64,000 nucleotides of DNA from Aquibium sp. ELW1220 (GTDB lineage Bacteria > Pseudomonadota > Alphaproteobacteria > Rhizobiales > Rhizobiaceae). Each line of letters opens with the position of its first letter. Position 1 is the stretch's first letter. Below the pieces are notes generated by a model. The model had not been told where the DNA came from, made no database searches, and saw only the letters and a list, made by a program, of their open reading frames with translations. Both the position numbers and the translations under genes were made by a program. The DNA lies in contig NZ_JAOAOQ010000007.1 in assembly GCF_030398385.1 (NCBI RefSeq), forward strand, positions 1-64,000. The letters are read 5' to 3'. Below, piece by piece: positions 17,312 to 24,893 of this stretch.

Positions 17312-18097
17312 ATGATGAAACTCTATCACGCTGCGACGAGCGTCTGCTCGCAGAAGGCCCGCCTCGTCTTCGCCGAGACCGGGACCGCCTGCGAGAGCGT
17401 CCTGCTCGACCTGACGAAGGGCGAGCACATGACGCCGCAGTACCGCGCGCTGAACCCCGACGCGGTCGTCCCGACCCTCGTCCACGACGGCCTCGTGGTG
17501 CGCGAGTCGAGCCTCGTCGTCGAATATGTCGACCGCGTCGCCGGCGGTGGCCTGATGCCGCGCGAACCCCTGGCGGAGGTCGCGACGCGGCTTTGGCTGG
17601 TTCGGACGCTGGCCATTCACGAGGCCGTCAACTCGATGACCTTCGCCACGTTGATCCGTGAGCAGGAACGGGCCCGGCGGACACCGGCCGAGATCGAGGC
17701 ATGGCTCGCCTCGACGCCCAATCCGCAGACCGCCGCGAAGCGCCGCGACCTGATGGAGAACGGGGTGGAATCGGTCTTCGTCGATGGCGCCCTGCACGTG
17801 CTGCTCGGCATGCTGCGCGACATGGCGGCCGCACTCGACGCCGGGATCTGGCTCAATGGCAGCGCCTACTCGCTTTCCGACCTTGCCCTCACCGCCTATG
17901 TCGACCGCCTCGATCGGCTCGGGATGGCGCACCTTTGGACCGGCAGGTATCCGGCGGTCGCCGCCTGGCTGTCGCACTGCCGCAGCCGGCCGAGCTACGC
18001 GACGGCGATCGAAAGCCACATCCCCGCGGGCGCCGCGGATGCGGGGCGGCTCGCGGGCGAGCGCGCCTGGCCCGCCATCGCCGCCCGGCTCGGCTGA
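17312..18097 (+). CDS. Glutathione S-transferase, beta-etherase (LigF)-like
   Basis: A 261-residue glutathione transferase. The thioredoxin-like N-terminal domain (1-80) reads MKLYHAATSVCSQKARLVF and then VVPTLVHDGLVVRESSLVVE, where the cis-Pro and the Glu-Ser glutathione-binding pair are visible. The all-helical C-terminal domain carries an insert near residue 130 (TPNPQTAAKRRDLMENG) reminiscent of lignin beta-etherases of the LigF type. Length also fits LigF (about 257). It may open an ether bond or isomerise a ring-fission product. Last gene of the monooxygenase operon. Confidence 0.78.
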   Translation: MMKLYHAATSVCSQKARLVFAETGTACESVLLDLTKGEHMTPQYRALNPDAVVPTLVHDGLVVRESSLVVEYVDRVAGGGLMPREPLAEVATRLWLVRTLAIHEAVNSMTFATLIREQERARRTPAEIEAWLASTPNPQTAAKRRDLMENGVESVFVDGALHVLLGMLRDMAAALDAGIWLNGSAYSLSDLALTAYVDRLDRLGMAHLWTGRYPAVAAWLSHCRSRPSYATAIESHIPAGAADAGRLAGERAWPAIAARLG

Positions 18098-18131
18098 CGC
18101 GCCAGGGAGGAAGCGGTGTCTCGCAAAATCA

Positions 18132-18176
18132 TGGACAGCACTGCCGATCGGCGTCATTACTTGGACAACCAATCAA
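18132..18176 (+). promoter_or_regulatory. Promoter with degenerate TetR-type operator, site 7
   Basis: TTGGAC-AACC-AATCAA (18161-18176) repeats the spacer and right half of site 3 with one change in the left half. A weak promoter TGGACA (18132-18137), 17 bp, CATTAC (18155-18160) would start transcription inside it. The first ABC permease ATG is 58 bp downstream. Confidence 0.5.
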
Positions 18177-18234
18177 TATTGAGTTCGTGCCGGCTTCGTC
18201 CGGTGCGGCATGGCCGGGGAGGGGCAGCGGACTG

Positions 18235-18990
18235 ATGGCACTCATCCAGCAGACGGCGGTCGCCCTGGCCGTGCTGGCCCTCTGGGCCTTCGGCGATGCC
18301 ATGGGCACCTTCAATCCGGACGTCCTGCCGCCGCTGAGCGACGTGGCGACCCAGTTCGTCGCGATCTGGGCCCGGCCGGAGTTCGTCGCGGCGCTGGCCG
18401 GCACGCTGCGCGACGCGGTCGCCGGGATCCTGTGCGCCGCGGTGCTGGCGATCCCGCTCGGCATTCTCATCGGCATGTCGGGCGCGGTGGAGCGCGCCAC
18501 GCGCACGCTGCTCGATTTCGGCCGCTCGTTTCCGGTGGTCGCGCTCCTGCCGATCCTCGTCCTGGTCATCGGCGCCAACGCCCAGATGAAGATCGTGTCG
18601 ATCTCGATCGCCTGCTTCTTTCCCATCCTGCTGCAGACCATTTACGGCGCCAGGCGGATGGAGCCGACCATCGTCGACACGGTCCGGAGCTTCCGCATCC
18701 CCTTCCGTCTGCGCTTCTTCAAGGTGATCCTGCCGGCCGCATCGCCCTTCATCGCCACCGGACTGAGGATCGCGACGTCGGTGTCGATCCTCGTGGCCGT
18801 CGGGACGGAGGTGATCATCCCGATCACCGGCCTCGGGCAGCAGATCTCGCTCGCCCGCATCAACAACCAGGTCGCGGTGGCCTTCGCCTACGTCCTCTAT
18901 GCTGGCCTGCTCGGCATGATCCTGACGTCGCTGTGGGAGCAGGTCGAGAACCGGTTGCTTGCCTGGAACCGCCGCGGGAAGGGGGAGTGA
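18235..18990 (+). CDS. ABC transporter permease, nitrate/sulfonate/taurine class
   Basis: A 251-residue inner-membrane permease with about six membrane segments and the binding-protein-dependent transport signature region around VRSFRIPFRLRFFKVILPAASPFIATGLR, the EAA loop that contacts the ATPase. It belongs with SsuC/TauC/ThiX-type importers. ATG 18235 follows GGGGAGGGG; the open frame extends upstream but without homology. It overlaps the second permease gene by TGATG. The pair would form the translocation channel for the island's substrate. Confidence 0.85.
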   Translation: MALIQQTAVALAVLALWAFGDAMGTFNPDVLPPLSDVATQFVAIWARPEFVAALAGTLRDAVAGILCAAVLAIPLGILIGMSGAVERATRTLLDFGRSFPVVALLPILVLVIGANAQMKIVSISIACFFPILLQTIYGARRMEPTIVDTVRSFRIPFRLRFFKVILPAASPFIATGLRIATSVSILVAVGTEVIIPITGLGQQISLARINNQVAVAFAYVLYAGLLGMILTSLWEQVENRLLAWNRRGKGE

Positions 18991-19799
18991 TGGCCATGAC
19001 GAAGACAAGACGCGCCCTGTCGCGGCGCCTCCTGGACATCGCGGCGCTTTGGTGGCTGCCGGTCTGCCTTTTCCTGCTTTGGCTGGTGGGATCGTCCGGT
19101 TCGACGAATTTCTACTTCCCGCCGCTGTCGCGCATCCTGTCGGTTCTCTGGCGCGATCTCACCACGGGAAGCCTGCCCGGCGACATGGCGACCAGTCTCG
19201 GCAACATGGGCGCCGGGCTGTTCTTCGCCGTGCTGCTCGGCGTTTTCTGCGGGCTGCTCATCGGCGAATACGCGACCGTGCGGCGCGCGCTGACGCCCAC
19301 CCTCAACTTCCTGCGCTCGGTTCCGCCGGCCGCGATCGTGCCGATCGTCATCATCGCCCTCGGCATCGGCTCGGCGCCAAAGATCTTCATCATCGCGCTG
19401 ACCTGCTTCTGGCCGGTGTGCCTGAACACGATCGACGGCGTGCGCGGCATCTCCCCGCAACTCGTGGACACGGCACGCGCCTTCCGCATTCCACGCCTCC
19501 TCTATTTCCGCCGGGTGCTTCTGATGGCGGCGCTGCCGCAGATATTGGCCGGCGTGCGCATCGCCATCGCGGTCGCGCTGGTGCTGATGGTCATCAGCGA
19601 GTTCTTCGGCGCCAGCGCCGGGCTCGGCTTCTACATCAACGAGAACAAGCAGCGCTTCGCCATGGCCGAGACCTGGGCCGGGACGCTGCTCGTCGGATTG
19701 CTCGGCTACCTGCTGAGCACCCTGTTCCTGCGCATCGAACGCTGGCTGCTCGCCTGGTACTTCCAGGATGCGGACGCGTCGGGCCGGGCGACGGGCTGA
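18990..19799 (+). CDS. ABC transporter permease, nitrate/sulfonate/taurine class
   Basis: A 269-residue permease, paralogous to the preceding one. Membrane segments include LLDIAALWWLPVCLFLLWLV, GLFFAVLLGVFCGLLIG and LAGVRIAIAVALVLMVISEF; the EAA-like loop is DTARAFRIPRLLYFRRVLL. Start ATG 18990 overlaps the upstream TGA (TGATG); ATG 18996 is an alternative. Two different permease genes imply a heterodimeric channel, less common than the single permease of SsuC systems. Confidence 0.84.
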   Translation: MAMTKTRRALSRRLLDIAALWWLPVCLFLLWLVGSSGSTNFYFPPLSRILSVLWRDLTTGSLPGDMATSLGNMGAGLFFAVLLGVFCGLLIGEYATVRRALTPTLNFLRSVPPAAIVPIVIIALGIGSAPKIFIIALTCFWPVCLNTIDGVRGISPQLVDTARAFRIPRLLYFRRVLLMAALPQILAGVRIAIAVALVLMVISEFFGASAGLGFYINENKQRFAMAETWAGTLLVGLLGYLLSTLFLRIERWLLAWYFQDADASGRATG

Positions 19800-19816
19800 G
19801 CGAGGGAACACGGGCA

Positions 19817-20599
19817 ATGAACGGGCCGCACATGATCACCCTGTCGAAGGCAAAGAGGCTCGAGGTGAGCGGGCTCGGCAAGAGCTATGGCACGCTGTCG
19901 ATCCTGTCCAATCTCACTCTCACGGTCGAGCCGGGTGCCTTCATCTGCATCGTCGGTCCGTCGGGGGTGGGCAAGACGACGCTGTTGCGCTGCCTGTCAG
20001 GGCTCGCCGCTCCATCGGAAGGCAGCGTCAGCGTCGGCGGTATCGTCATCACCGAACCGCAGGCCGAGATCGGCCTCGTCTTCCAGGACTATCGCGGCTC
20101 GCTGATGCCATGGATGCGCACGCTGGAGAACGTCGCCTTCCCGCTCGAGGGGCGCGGCGTGCCGAAGGCCGAGCGCAACCGCATCGCGCTCGCCTGCCTC
20201 GCCGACGTCGGGCTGGAGAATGCCGCCGAGAGCTATCCCTGGCAGCTTTCGGGCGGCATGCAGCAGCGCGTGGCGATCGCCCGGGCGCTCGCCTACGACG
20301 CACACATCCTTCTCATGGACGAGCCCTTCGGCTCGCTCGACGCGCAGACCCGGCTCGGGCTCGAAGACCTCGTGCTGGCCCTGCGCAAGCGGCTGAAGAT
20401 CAGCGTCATCGTCGTCACGCACGACATCGACGAAGCGGTCTACCTCGCCGACCGGGTGGTCGTGCTGGCCGGCAAGCCCGCGACCGTCGTCGACTGCGTC
20501 GACATCGACCTCGGCTACGACCGCGACCAGATCCGCACCAAGTCGGATCCGCGCTTCGTGGAATACCGCAACCGCGTCCTCGGCCAGATCATGGCCTAG
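19817..20599 (+). CDS. ABC transporter ATP-binding protein, SsuB/TauB-like
   Basis: A 260-residue ATPase with Walker A GPSGVGKTT, Q-loop LVFQDYRGSLMPW, signature LSGGMQQRVAIARAL, Walker B ILLMDEPFGSLD and H-loop VVTHDIDEAVYLAD. The PW after the Q-loop and the DEPFGSLD element are typical of the nitrate/sulfonate/taurine importer family. ATG 19817 lies 17 bases after the permease stop. It powers uptake through the two upstream permeases. Confidence 0.9.
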   Translation: MNGPHMITLSKAKRLEVSGLGKSYGTLSILSNLTLTVEPGAFICIVGPSGVGKTTLLRCLSGLAAPSEGSVSVGGIVITEPQAEIGLVFQDYRGSLMPWMRTLENVAFPLEGRGVPKAERNRIALACLADVGLENAAESYPWQLSGGMQQRVAIARALAYDAHILLMDEPFGSLDAQTRLGLEDLVLALRKRLKISVIVVTHDIDEAVYLADRVVVLAGKPATVVDCVDIDLGYDRDQIRTKSDPRFVEYRNRVLGQIMA

Positions 20600-20663
20600 G
20601 CGTCTTCAACGGTCCGAAGGCCGGAAGGGCCGGGCGACCAGATCAAAGGGAGGAAGATTGACC

Positions 20664-21629
20664 ATGCAGACCTTCAGAATGAACCGCAGGACGGCACTTG
20701 GCCTCGTGCTCGCTGGCACAGTGGGCTTCGGCGCCCTGGCCACGGCTTCGGCCCAGGACCTGACGACCGTGCGCGTCGAGCGCTCGCCGGTCGGGCAGTT
20801 CCAGGGGCTCTACATCGCCGACGAGCTCGGCTACTTCAAGGAACGCGGCATCAAGGTCGAGATCAATGTCGGCGCCTCGCCGGACGGCGCGCTGGCACAG
20901 TTGATGTCGAGCCAGAAGGACGTGGCCATGACCGGTGCCGCGCCGCTCACGGCGGCGGTCGCCAACGGCATGCCGGTCGTGGCCGTGCTCAACGCGCAGG
21001 ACCAGAACCCGACGCCAACGTTCGGGCTGATGCTCAAGGCCGACAGCCCGATCAAGTCCATGGCCGAGCTCAAGGGCAAGAAGATCGGACTGCCGGGGAT
21101 CGCCAGCCCGCAGGGCACCGCGCTGCTGATGGCGCTCGAGGCGGCCGGCATGACGCGCGACGACGTCGAACTGGTCAACCTGCCGTTCCCGGGCGTGCTG
21201 GCGGCGATAGAGGCCGGAACGGTGGACGCTGGTGTTCCGATCGGTCTGTTCTACACGCTGGCGGTGCAGCAGGGCTACCGGGAGTTCCGCGAGGTTTTCG
21301 ACAATGCGGTGCAGAATTCGGCAGCGGTCTTCTTCGCTTCCAACAAGACCTGGGCAGATGAGAACGTCGACCTGCTGAAGCGCTTCAACGAGGCGATGAC
21401 GCTTGCCTACGACTACGCCAACAAGAACCCCGACAAGGTGCGCGAGATCGACAGCCAGCAGACCCAGCTGCCGAAGGAATTCATCGCGACGCGCGAAATC
21501 CAGCCCTTCGAAGCGGGCTTCGACGCAGCTGCCTGGGCCAAGGAGGTGGAGCACTTCGCGAAGTTCGGATTCATCTCGCGGGTTCCGGACCCGAGCGAAT
21601 ACATCTGGGAGCACGCGCCGAAGCAGTAG
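20664..21629 (+). CDS. Periplasmic substrate-binding protein, NMT1/SsuA-like
   Basis: A 321-residue exported binding protein. It starts MQTFRMNRRTALGLVLAG, a twin-arginine-like or Sec signal with a cleavage site near ATASAQD (about residue 30). The mature part has the NMT1/SsuA pattern: SPVGQFQGLYIADELGYF, GASPDGALAQLMSSQKDVA and AAIEAGTVDAGVPIG. This gives the importer its specificity; the ligand is unknown. ATG 20664 follows GGGAGGAA at good spacing; a TTG two codons upstream is possible. A strong terminator follows. Confidence 0.88.
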   Translation: MQTFRMNRRTALGLVLAGTVGFGALATASAQDLTTVRVERSPVGQFQGLYIADELGYFKERGIKVEINVGASPDGALAQLMSSQKDVAMTGAAPLTAAVANGMPVVAVLNAQDQNPTPTFGLMLKADSPIKSMAELKGKKIGLPGIASPQGTALLMALEAAGMTRDDVELVNLPFPGVLAAIEAGTVDAGVPIGLFYTLAVQQGYREFREVFDNAVQNSAAVFFASNKTWADENVDLLKRFNEAMTLAYDYANKNPDKVREIDSQQTQLPKEFIATREIQPFEAGFDAAAWAKEVEHFAKFGFISRVPDPSEYIWEHAPKQ

Positions 21630-21654
21630 ACCGCGCGGCATGATCGACTGCCGG

Positions 21655-21679
21655 ACGGGTCCCGCGAGGGACCCGTTTC
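21655..21679 (+). terminator. Rho-independent terminator after ABC importer operon
   Basis: A perfect 9-bp stem, ACGGGTCCC and GGGACCCGT, encloses a GCGA tetraloop and runs into a short TTT tract. It starts 25 bp after the binding-protein stop and closes the importer operon ahead of the convergent SMP-30 gene. Confidence 0.75.
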
Positions 21680-21754
21680 CCGTCGGGAGGAGGAGGGCGG
21701 CCACCGCGGACGCGCGGCCTTTTCCACGCTACCTCGCGGGCGCGCGGCCTTCCG

Positions 21755-22798
21755 TTACCAGTGGATCAGGGGAAGGCCCGCCACCGGCGAGCGGAACACC
21801 GGGATGCGGCTGCCGCGCAGGCTGCCGAGATAGACCGTCTTCAGGTCGGGGCCGCCGAAGGTGACGCTGGCCATCCACGGGCAAAGCGTCCCGGTGGCGC
21901 CGGCCATGATCTCGGGCGTGACCGTTCCTGCGGCCCATGCCGCGTCGAGCGCCTTGGTACCGGCCGGATCGCCGTCGTCGAGCAGCACGAGCACCTCGCC
22001 CTTCGGCGTCAGGGCGATCAGCCGGTCGGCCATGATCAGCGTGCTCCACAGATTGCCGAAGGCATCGAAGGCGATGCCGTCGCAGAAGCCGCCGACGTTT
22101 TCCGGCCCGTAGGTCTCGCGATCCGACAACGTCCCGTCGTCGCGCACCTCGAATCGCGAAATGCGCCGCGCCGTCGTCTCGGCGACGTAGAGGAAGCGCT
22201 CGTCCGGGTCGAAGCGCAGCTCGTTGGTGCCGCACAGCCCGTCGGCGACGATGCGCGCGCCGCGCTCGTCGATGAGCGCGATGTAGCCGTCGTGGCTCAT
22301 CGTCTCGACGTGCCGCGTCCAGGGCACCATGCGCGTGGTGACGGTCAGGTAGAGCCGGCCCTTGCTGTCGCGCGTGACGAAGTTCGCCTTGCCGACCGGC
22401 TGGCCCTCGATCCGGTCGAGTAGCGTCGTCGTCGTCCCGTCGCGGGTCATGCGCTCGAGCGAATCGGTCCCGAAATTCGCGATCAGGAAGGAGCCGTCGG
22501 TGTCGATGGCGAGACCGTTCGGCAGGCTGCCGGCGGTGTTGACGTAGCGGTCCTCGAAGGAGCTTGCCTCGTTCACCGCACGGGTCGACTGGAGGACCAG
22601 CGTCTGGCTGCCGTCGGGGTCGATGCGCACCACCCCGCCGCGCCCGTCGGCGCTCCACAAGGTTCCGTCGCGCTCGGCGATGATGCATTCGGGGCGTTCG
22701 AGGTCGCGTCCGACGAAGTGGATCTCGCGGCGGTCGACCTGCCAGCCGGCGAGGGGATTATATCGATCGAGAATGATGGCCTCCCGGCGCTTCTGCAC
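21755..22798 (-). CDS. SMP-30/gluconolactonase/LRE-family protein
   Basis: A six-bladed beta-propeller of up to 347 residues, a predicted Ca2+-dependent lactonase. Family segments are RPECIIAERDGTLWSADGRGG, AGSLPNGLAIDTDGSFLIAN, LCGTNELRFDPDERFLYVAET and GFCDGIAFDAFGNLWSTL, which carry the metal-binding Glu, Asn and Asp. No ATG start fits. GTG 22798 lacks a ribosome site, whereas an in-frame ATT at 22774 follows GGGAGG at ideal spacing; the start is therefore unsettled. It could open a lactone made in the pathway. Operator site 8 lies upstream. Confidence 0.82.
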   Translation of the reverse strand: MQKRREAIILDRYNPLAGWQVDRREIHFVGRDLERPECIIAERDGTLWSADGRGGVVRIDPDGSQTLVLQSTRAVNEASSFEDRYVNTAGSLPNGLAIDTDGSFLIANFGTDSLERMTRDGTTTTLLDRIEGQPVGKANFVTRDSKGRLYLTVTTRMVPWTRHVETMSHDGYIALIDERGARIVADGLCGTNELRFDPDERFLYVAETTARRISRFEVRDDGTLSDRETYGPENVGGFCDGIAFDAFGNLWSTLIMADRLIALTPKGEVLVLLDDGDPAGTKALDAAWAAGTVTPEIMAGATGTLCPWMASVTFGGPDLKTVYLGSLRGSRIPVFRSPVAGLPLIHW

Positions 22799-22838
22799 GT
22801 CGACCGGCGAGGGCGTCGCCGACGGACGAATGTCCTGC

Positions 22839-22878
22839 TTGGTCGTATGACCAAACAAGATATGCGGATGAGTGTCAA
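22839..22878 (-). promoter_or_regulatory. Promoter with TetR-type operator, site 8
   Basis: The perfect repeat TTGGTC-GTAT-GACCAA (22839-22854) lies 40 bp before the SMP-30 start. Read leftwards, TTGACA (22878-22873) stands 17 bp from TTTGGT (22855-22850), so the likely -10 overlaps the operator, as at site 3. Confidence 0.68.
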
Positions 22879-23097
22879 GGCATGAGGGCGCCTGAGCCCG
22901 GCCGTTCGGCGCTGCCGCGGCGACCGGCGCGGCGGGAACGATCGGGTGGCGCCGGCATCGATCCGGTAACCGGCGGTTCGGCCTGGATTGCCGGAGTTCC
23001 CGGACCCGGCATGTCCGCGCCGGTCTGCCTGCACGCCCGACCAGGGAGGACCCCAGCAGCAGGTTGGGGCGGACCGGTTCTGCATCCTTCACCGTTC

Positions 23098-23122
23098 GGA
23101 ACGGATGAAGGGAGCGGGCGTT
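23098..23122 (+). promoter_or_regulatory. EcfG-type general-stress promoter
   Basis: GGAAC (23098-23102), 16 bases, CGTT (23119-23122) exactly matches the consensus known for EcfG sigma factors of Alphaproteobacteria. The predicted start near 23129 leaves a 20-base leader to the PRC-barrel ATG, which itself has a ribosome site. This argues against the in-frame ATG at 23105 inside the promoter. Confidence 0.65.
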
Positions 23123-23149
23123 CTGAAGGAACGAAGAAGGATCCCCGCC

Positions 23150-23917
23150 ATGCTCTGGAATGCCTCCAGCCTCACCGGCTACACGATCTCGACCACCGAC
23201 GGCGAGATCGGTGCGGTGGACGACCTTTTGTTCGACGACCAGGACTGGACGATCCGCTGGCTTGTCGTGGACACGGGAAGCTGGCTGTCCGGCCGTAAGG
23301 TGCTGCTGCCCCCTGCGGCCTGCGCTGAGCCGGTTCCGGCGACCAGGCTCCTGAACGTCGGCATCAGCCGCCAGAAGGTGAAGGACAGTCCCGCGATCGA
23401 CACCGACGCACCCGTCTCGCGGGTGCAGGAGAATGACGTGTTCGGCCATTACGGCTGGCAGCCCTACTGGTTCGGTCCTCCCTATGCAGCCGCCGCCGGC
23501 ATGCTGGCCCCGATCCCGGCCGGCGATCCTGCCGGTTCGCCCGGCAGCGGCGGAAGCGGCGTCCCCGAGGCTGTGAACCGGGGCGATCCGCATCTGCGAT
23601 CCGTGGCGGAGGTGACCGGCTACTACATCCACGCCTCGGACGGCGACATCGGCTATGTCGAGGATTTCCTGCTCGACGCGGAGACCTGGACGCTTCGCTA
23701 TGTGGTCGTGGATACGAAGAACTGGTGGCCCGGCAAGCAGACGCTGGTGTCACCGAAGTCGTTCCGCGCGGTGAGTTGGGACGAGCGGGTCGTGACGACC
23801 GATCTCACCAGGGACCGCATCCGCAACGCTCCGGAATTTGATCCGGCGCAAACGGTCGACCGGGCCTACGAGGAACGGTTCCACGACTATTACGGCTATG
23901 CCGGCTACTGGGTCTGA
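23150..23917 (+). CDS. Double PRC-barrel domain protein
   Basis: A 255-residue cytoplasmic protein with two PRC-barrel domains, about residues 3-70 (SSLTGYTISTTDGEIGAVDDLLF, RWLVVDTGSWL) and 155-225 (VTGYYIHASDGDIGYVEDFLL, RYVVVDTKNWW). They are joined by a Pro/Gly/Ser-rich linker, and a Tyr-rich tail follows (YYGYAGYWV). PRC barrels are found in photosynthetic reaction centre subunit H and RimM and often in stress proteins. The EcfG-type promoter supports a general-stress role. The small membrane protein gene follows in the same direction. Confidence 0.82.
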   Translation: MLWNASSLTGYTISTTDGEIGAVDDLLFDDQDWTIRWLVVDTGSWLSGRKVLLPPAACAEPVPATRLLNVGISRQKVKDSPAIDTDAPVSRVQENDVFGHYGWQPYWFGPPYAAAAGMLAPIPAGDPAGSPGSGGSGVPEAVNRGDPHLRSVAEVTGYYIHASDGDIGYVEDFLLDAETWTLRYVVVDTKNWWPGKQTLVSPKSFRAVSWDERVVTTDLTRDRIRNAPEFDPAQTVDRAYEERFHDYYGYAGYWV

Positions 23918-23950
23918 CGTCCGACAGAGCAAGCAAGCGGAGACAGTCAC

Positions 23951-24145
23951 TTGGGACTCTTCGTACTCCTGATCCTCATCGTGCTTTTTGCCGCAACGGT
24001 GCCGGTCTATCCCTACAGCCGCGGCTGGGGCTACTCCCCGGTGAGCGTTATCCTCCTCCTGGCCGCGTTCTGGCTCATCCTGATCTATTTCGGCCTGGTC
24101 GCCATCTGGTGGCCGACGGTCGGTGTTCCGGCACCGGCCGCCTGA
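23951..24145 (+). CDS. Small membrane protein, DUF3309-like
   Basis: A 64-residue protein almost entirely hydrophobic, with two membrane segments (FVLLILIVLFAATV and SVILLLAAFWLILIYFGLVAIW) separated by PVYPYSRGWGYSP. The YSRGWGY motif is characteristic of DUF3309-type small proteins frequent in stress regulons. The start appears to be TTG at 23951, 33 bases after the PRC-barrel stop. It is probably co-transcribed from the EcfG-type promoter. Confidence 0.7.
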   Translation: MGLFVLLILIVLFAATVPVYPYSRGWGYSPVSVILLLAAFWLILIYFGLVAIWWPTVGVPAPAA

Positions 24146-24212
24146 GGGGAGTCGTTTTCGAAGCGCGCCGCGGAGGGTCGCTACCAGCCCAGTGTTTCGA
24201 AAACTGCGGTCG

Positions 24213-24893
24213 CTAGCCGGTCACCTGGCCGTCGCCGACCAGAATCTGGCGACGGCACCGGGCCGCGATCTTCTCGTCGTGGGTCGAGATCAGGAAGGTC
24301 GTTCCTTCGTCGCGGTTGATCTCGCCGATCAGGTCCATCACCTGGTTCGCCGATGCCCGGTCGAGATTGCCCGTCGGTTCGTCCGCCAGGACAAGTTCCG
24401 GCCGGTTCATCAGGGCCCGCGCGACCGCGACGCGCTGCTTCTGGCCGCCCGACAGGCTGGTCGAGGGGAAGTGGATGCGATCGGCGAGGCCCATGCGCAC
24501 CAGGAGGTCGCGCCCGCGCGCCCGCGCCGCCGCCGTTTCGCGTCCCTCGCGCACCGCCGTCGGGAAGATGACGTTTTCCAGCGCCGAAAAGTCTGGCAGC
24601 AGGTTGTGGAACTGGAAGACGAAGCCGATGTGCAGGTTGCGGAAGTCGGTCAGGTCCTTGTCGCTCGCCCGCGCAAGGTCCTCGCCCAGCATCCAGTGGC
24701 TGCCGGAGGTCGGCTGCATCAGCGTGCCGAGGATGGTCAGGAGCGTGCTCTTGCCCGACCCGGAAGGGCCGAGCAGCGCCGACATCTCGCCGCGGGCCAA
24801 TGTCAGGGCGAGCCCGCGAAGGACGCGCGTTTCCGCCTCGCCCTCGCCGAAGGTCTTCCACAGATCGCGCACGTCGACCAGCACCTCGCTCAT
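24213..24893 (-). CDS. ABC transporter ATP-binding protein, LolD/MacB type
   Basis: A 226-residue ATPase with Walker A GPSGSGKSTLLTILG, signature LSGGQKQRVAVARAL, Walker B LVLADEPTGNLD and H-loop ISTHDEKIA. DEPTGNLD and the size fit the LolD/MacB mechanotransmission class. Its ATG overlaps the stop of the FtsX-type permease (ATGA). Third gene of an HlyD-permease-ATPase operon that would form a tripartite exporter. Confidence 0.88.
   Translation of the reverse strand: MSEVLVDVRDLWKTFGEGEAETRVLRGLALTLARGEMSALLGPSGSGKSTLLTILGTLMQPTSGSHWMLGEDLARASDKDLTDFRNLHIGFVFQFHNLLPDFSALENVIFPTAVREGRETAAARARGRDLLVRMGLADRIHFPSTSLSGGQKQRVAVARALMNRPELVLADEPTGNLDRASANQVMDLIGEINRDEGTTFLISTHDEKIAARCRRQILVGDGQVTG

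Larger units (their letters stand above)
22799..23149. other. Divergent intergenic region, island border
   Basis: A 351-base region between the last island gene and the PRC-barrel gene. It holds operator site 8 with its promoter on the left and an EcfG-type promoter on the right. No convincing gene, repeat or attachment site is seen, so the right end of the island could not be fixed. Confidence 0.5.
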
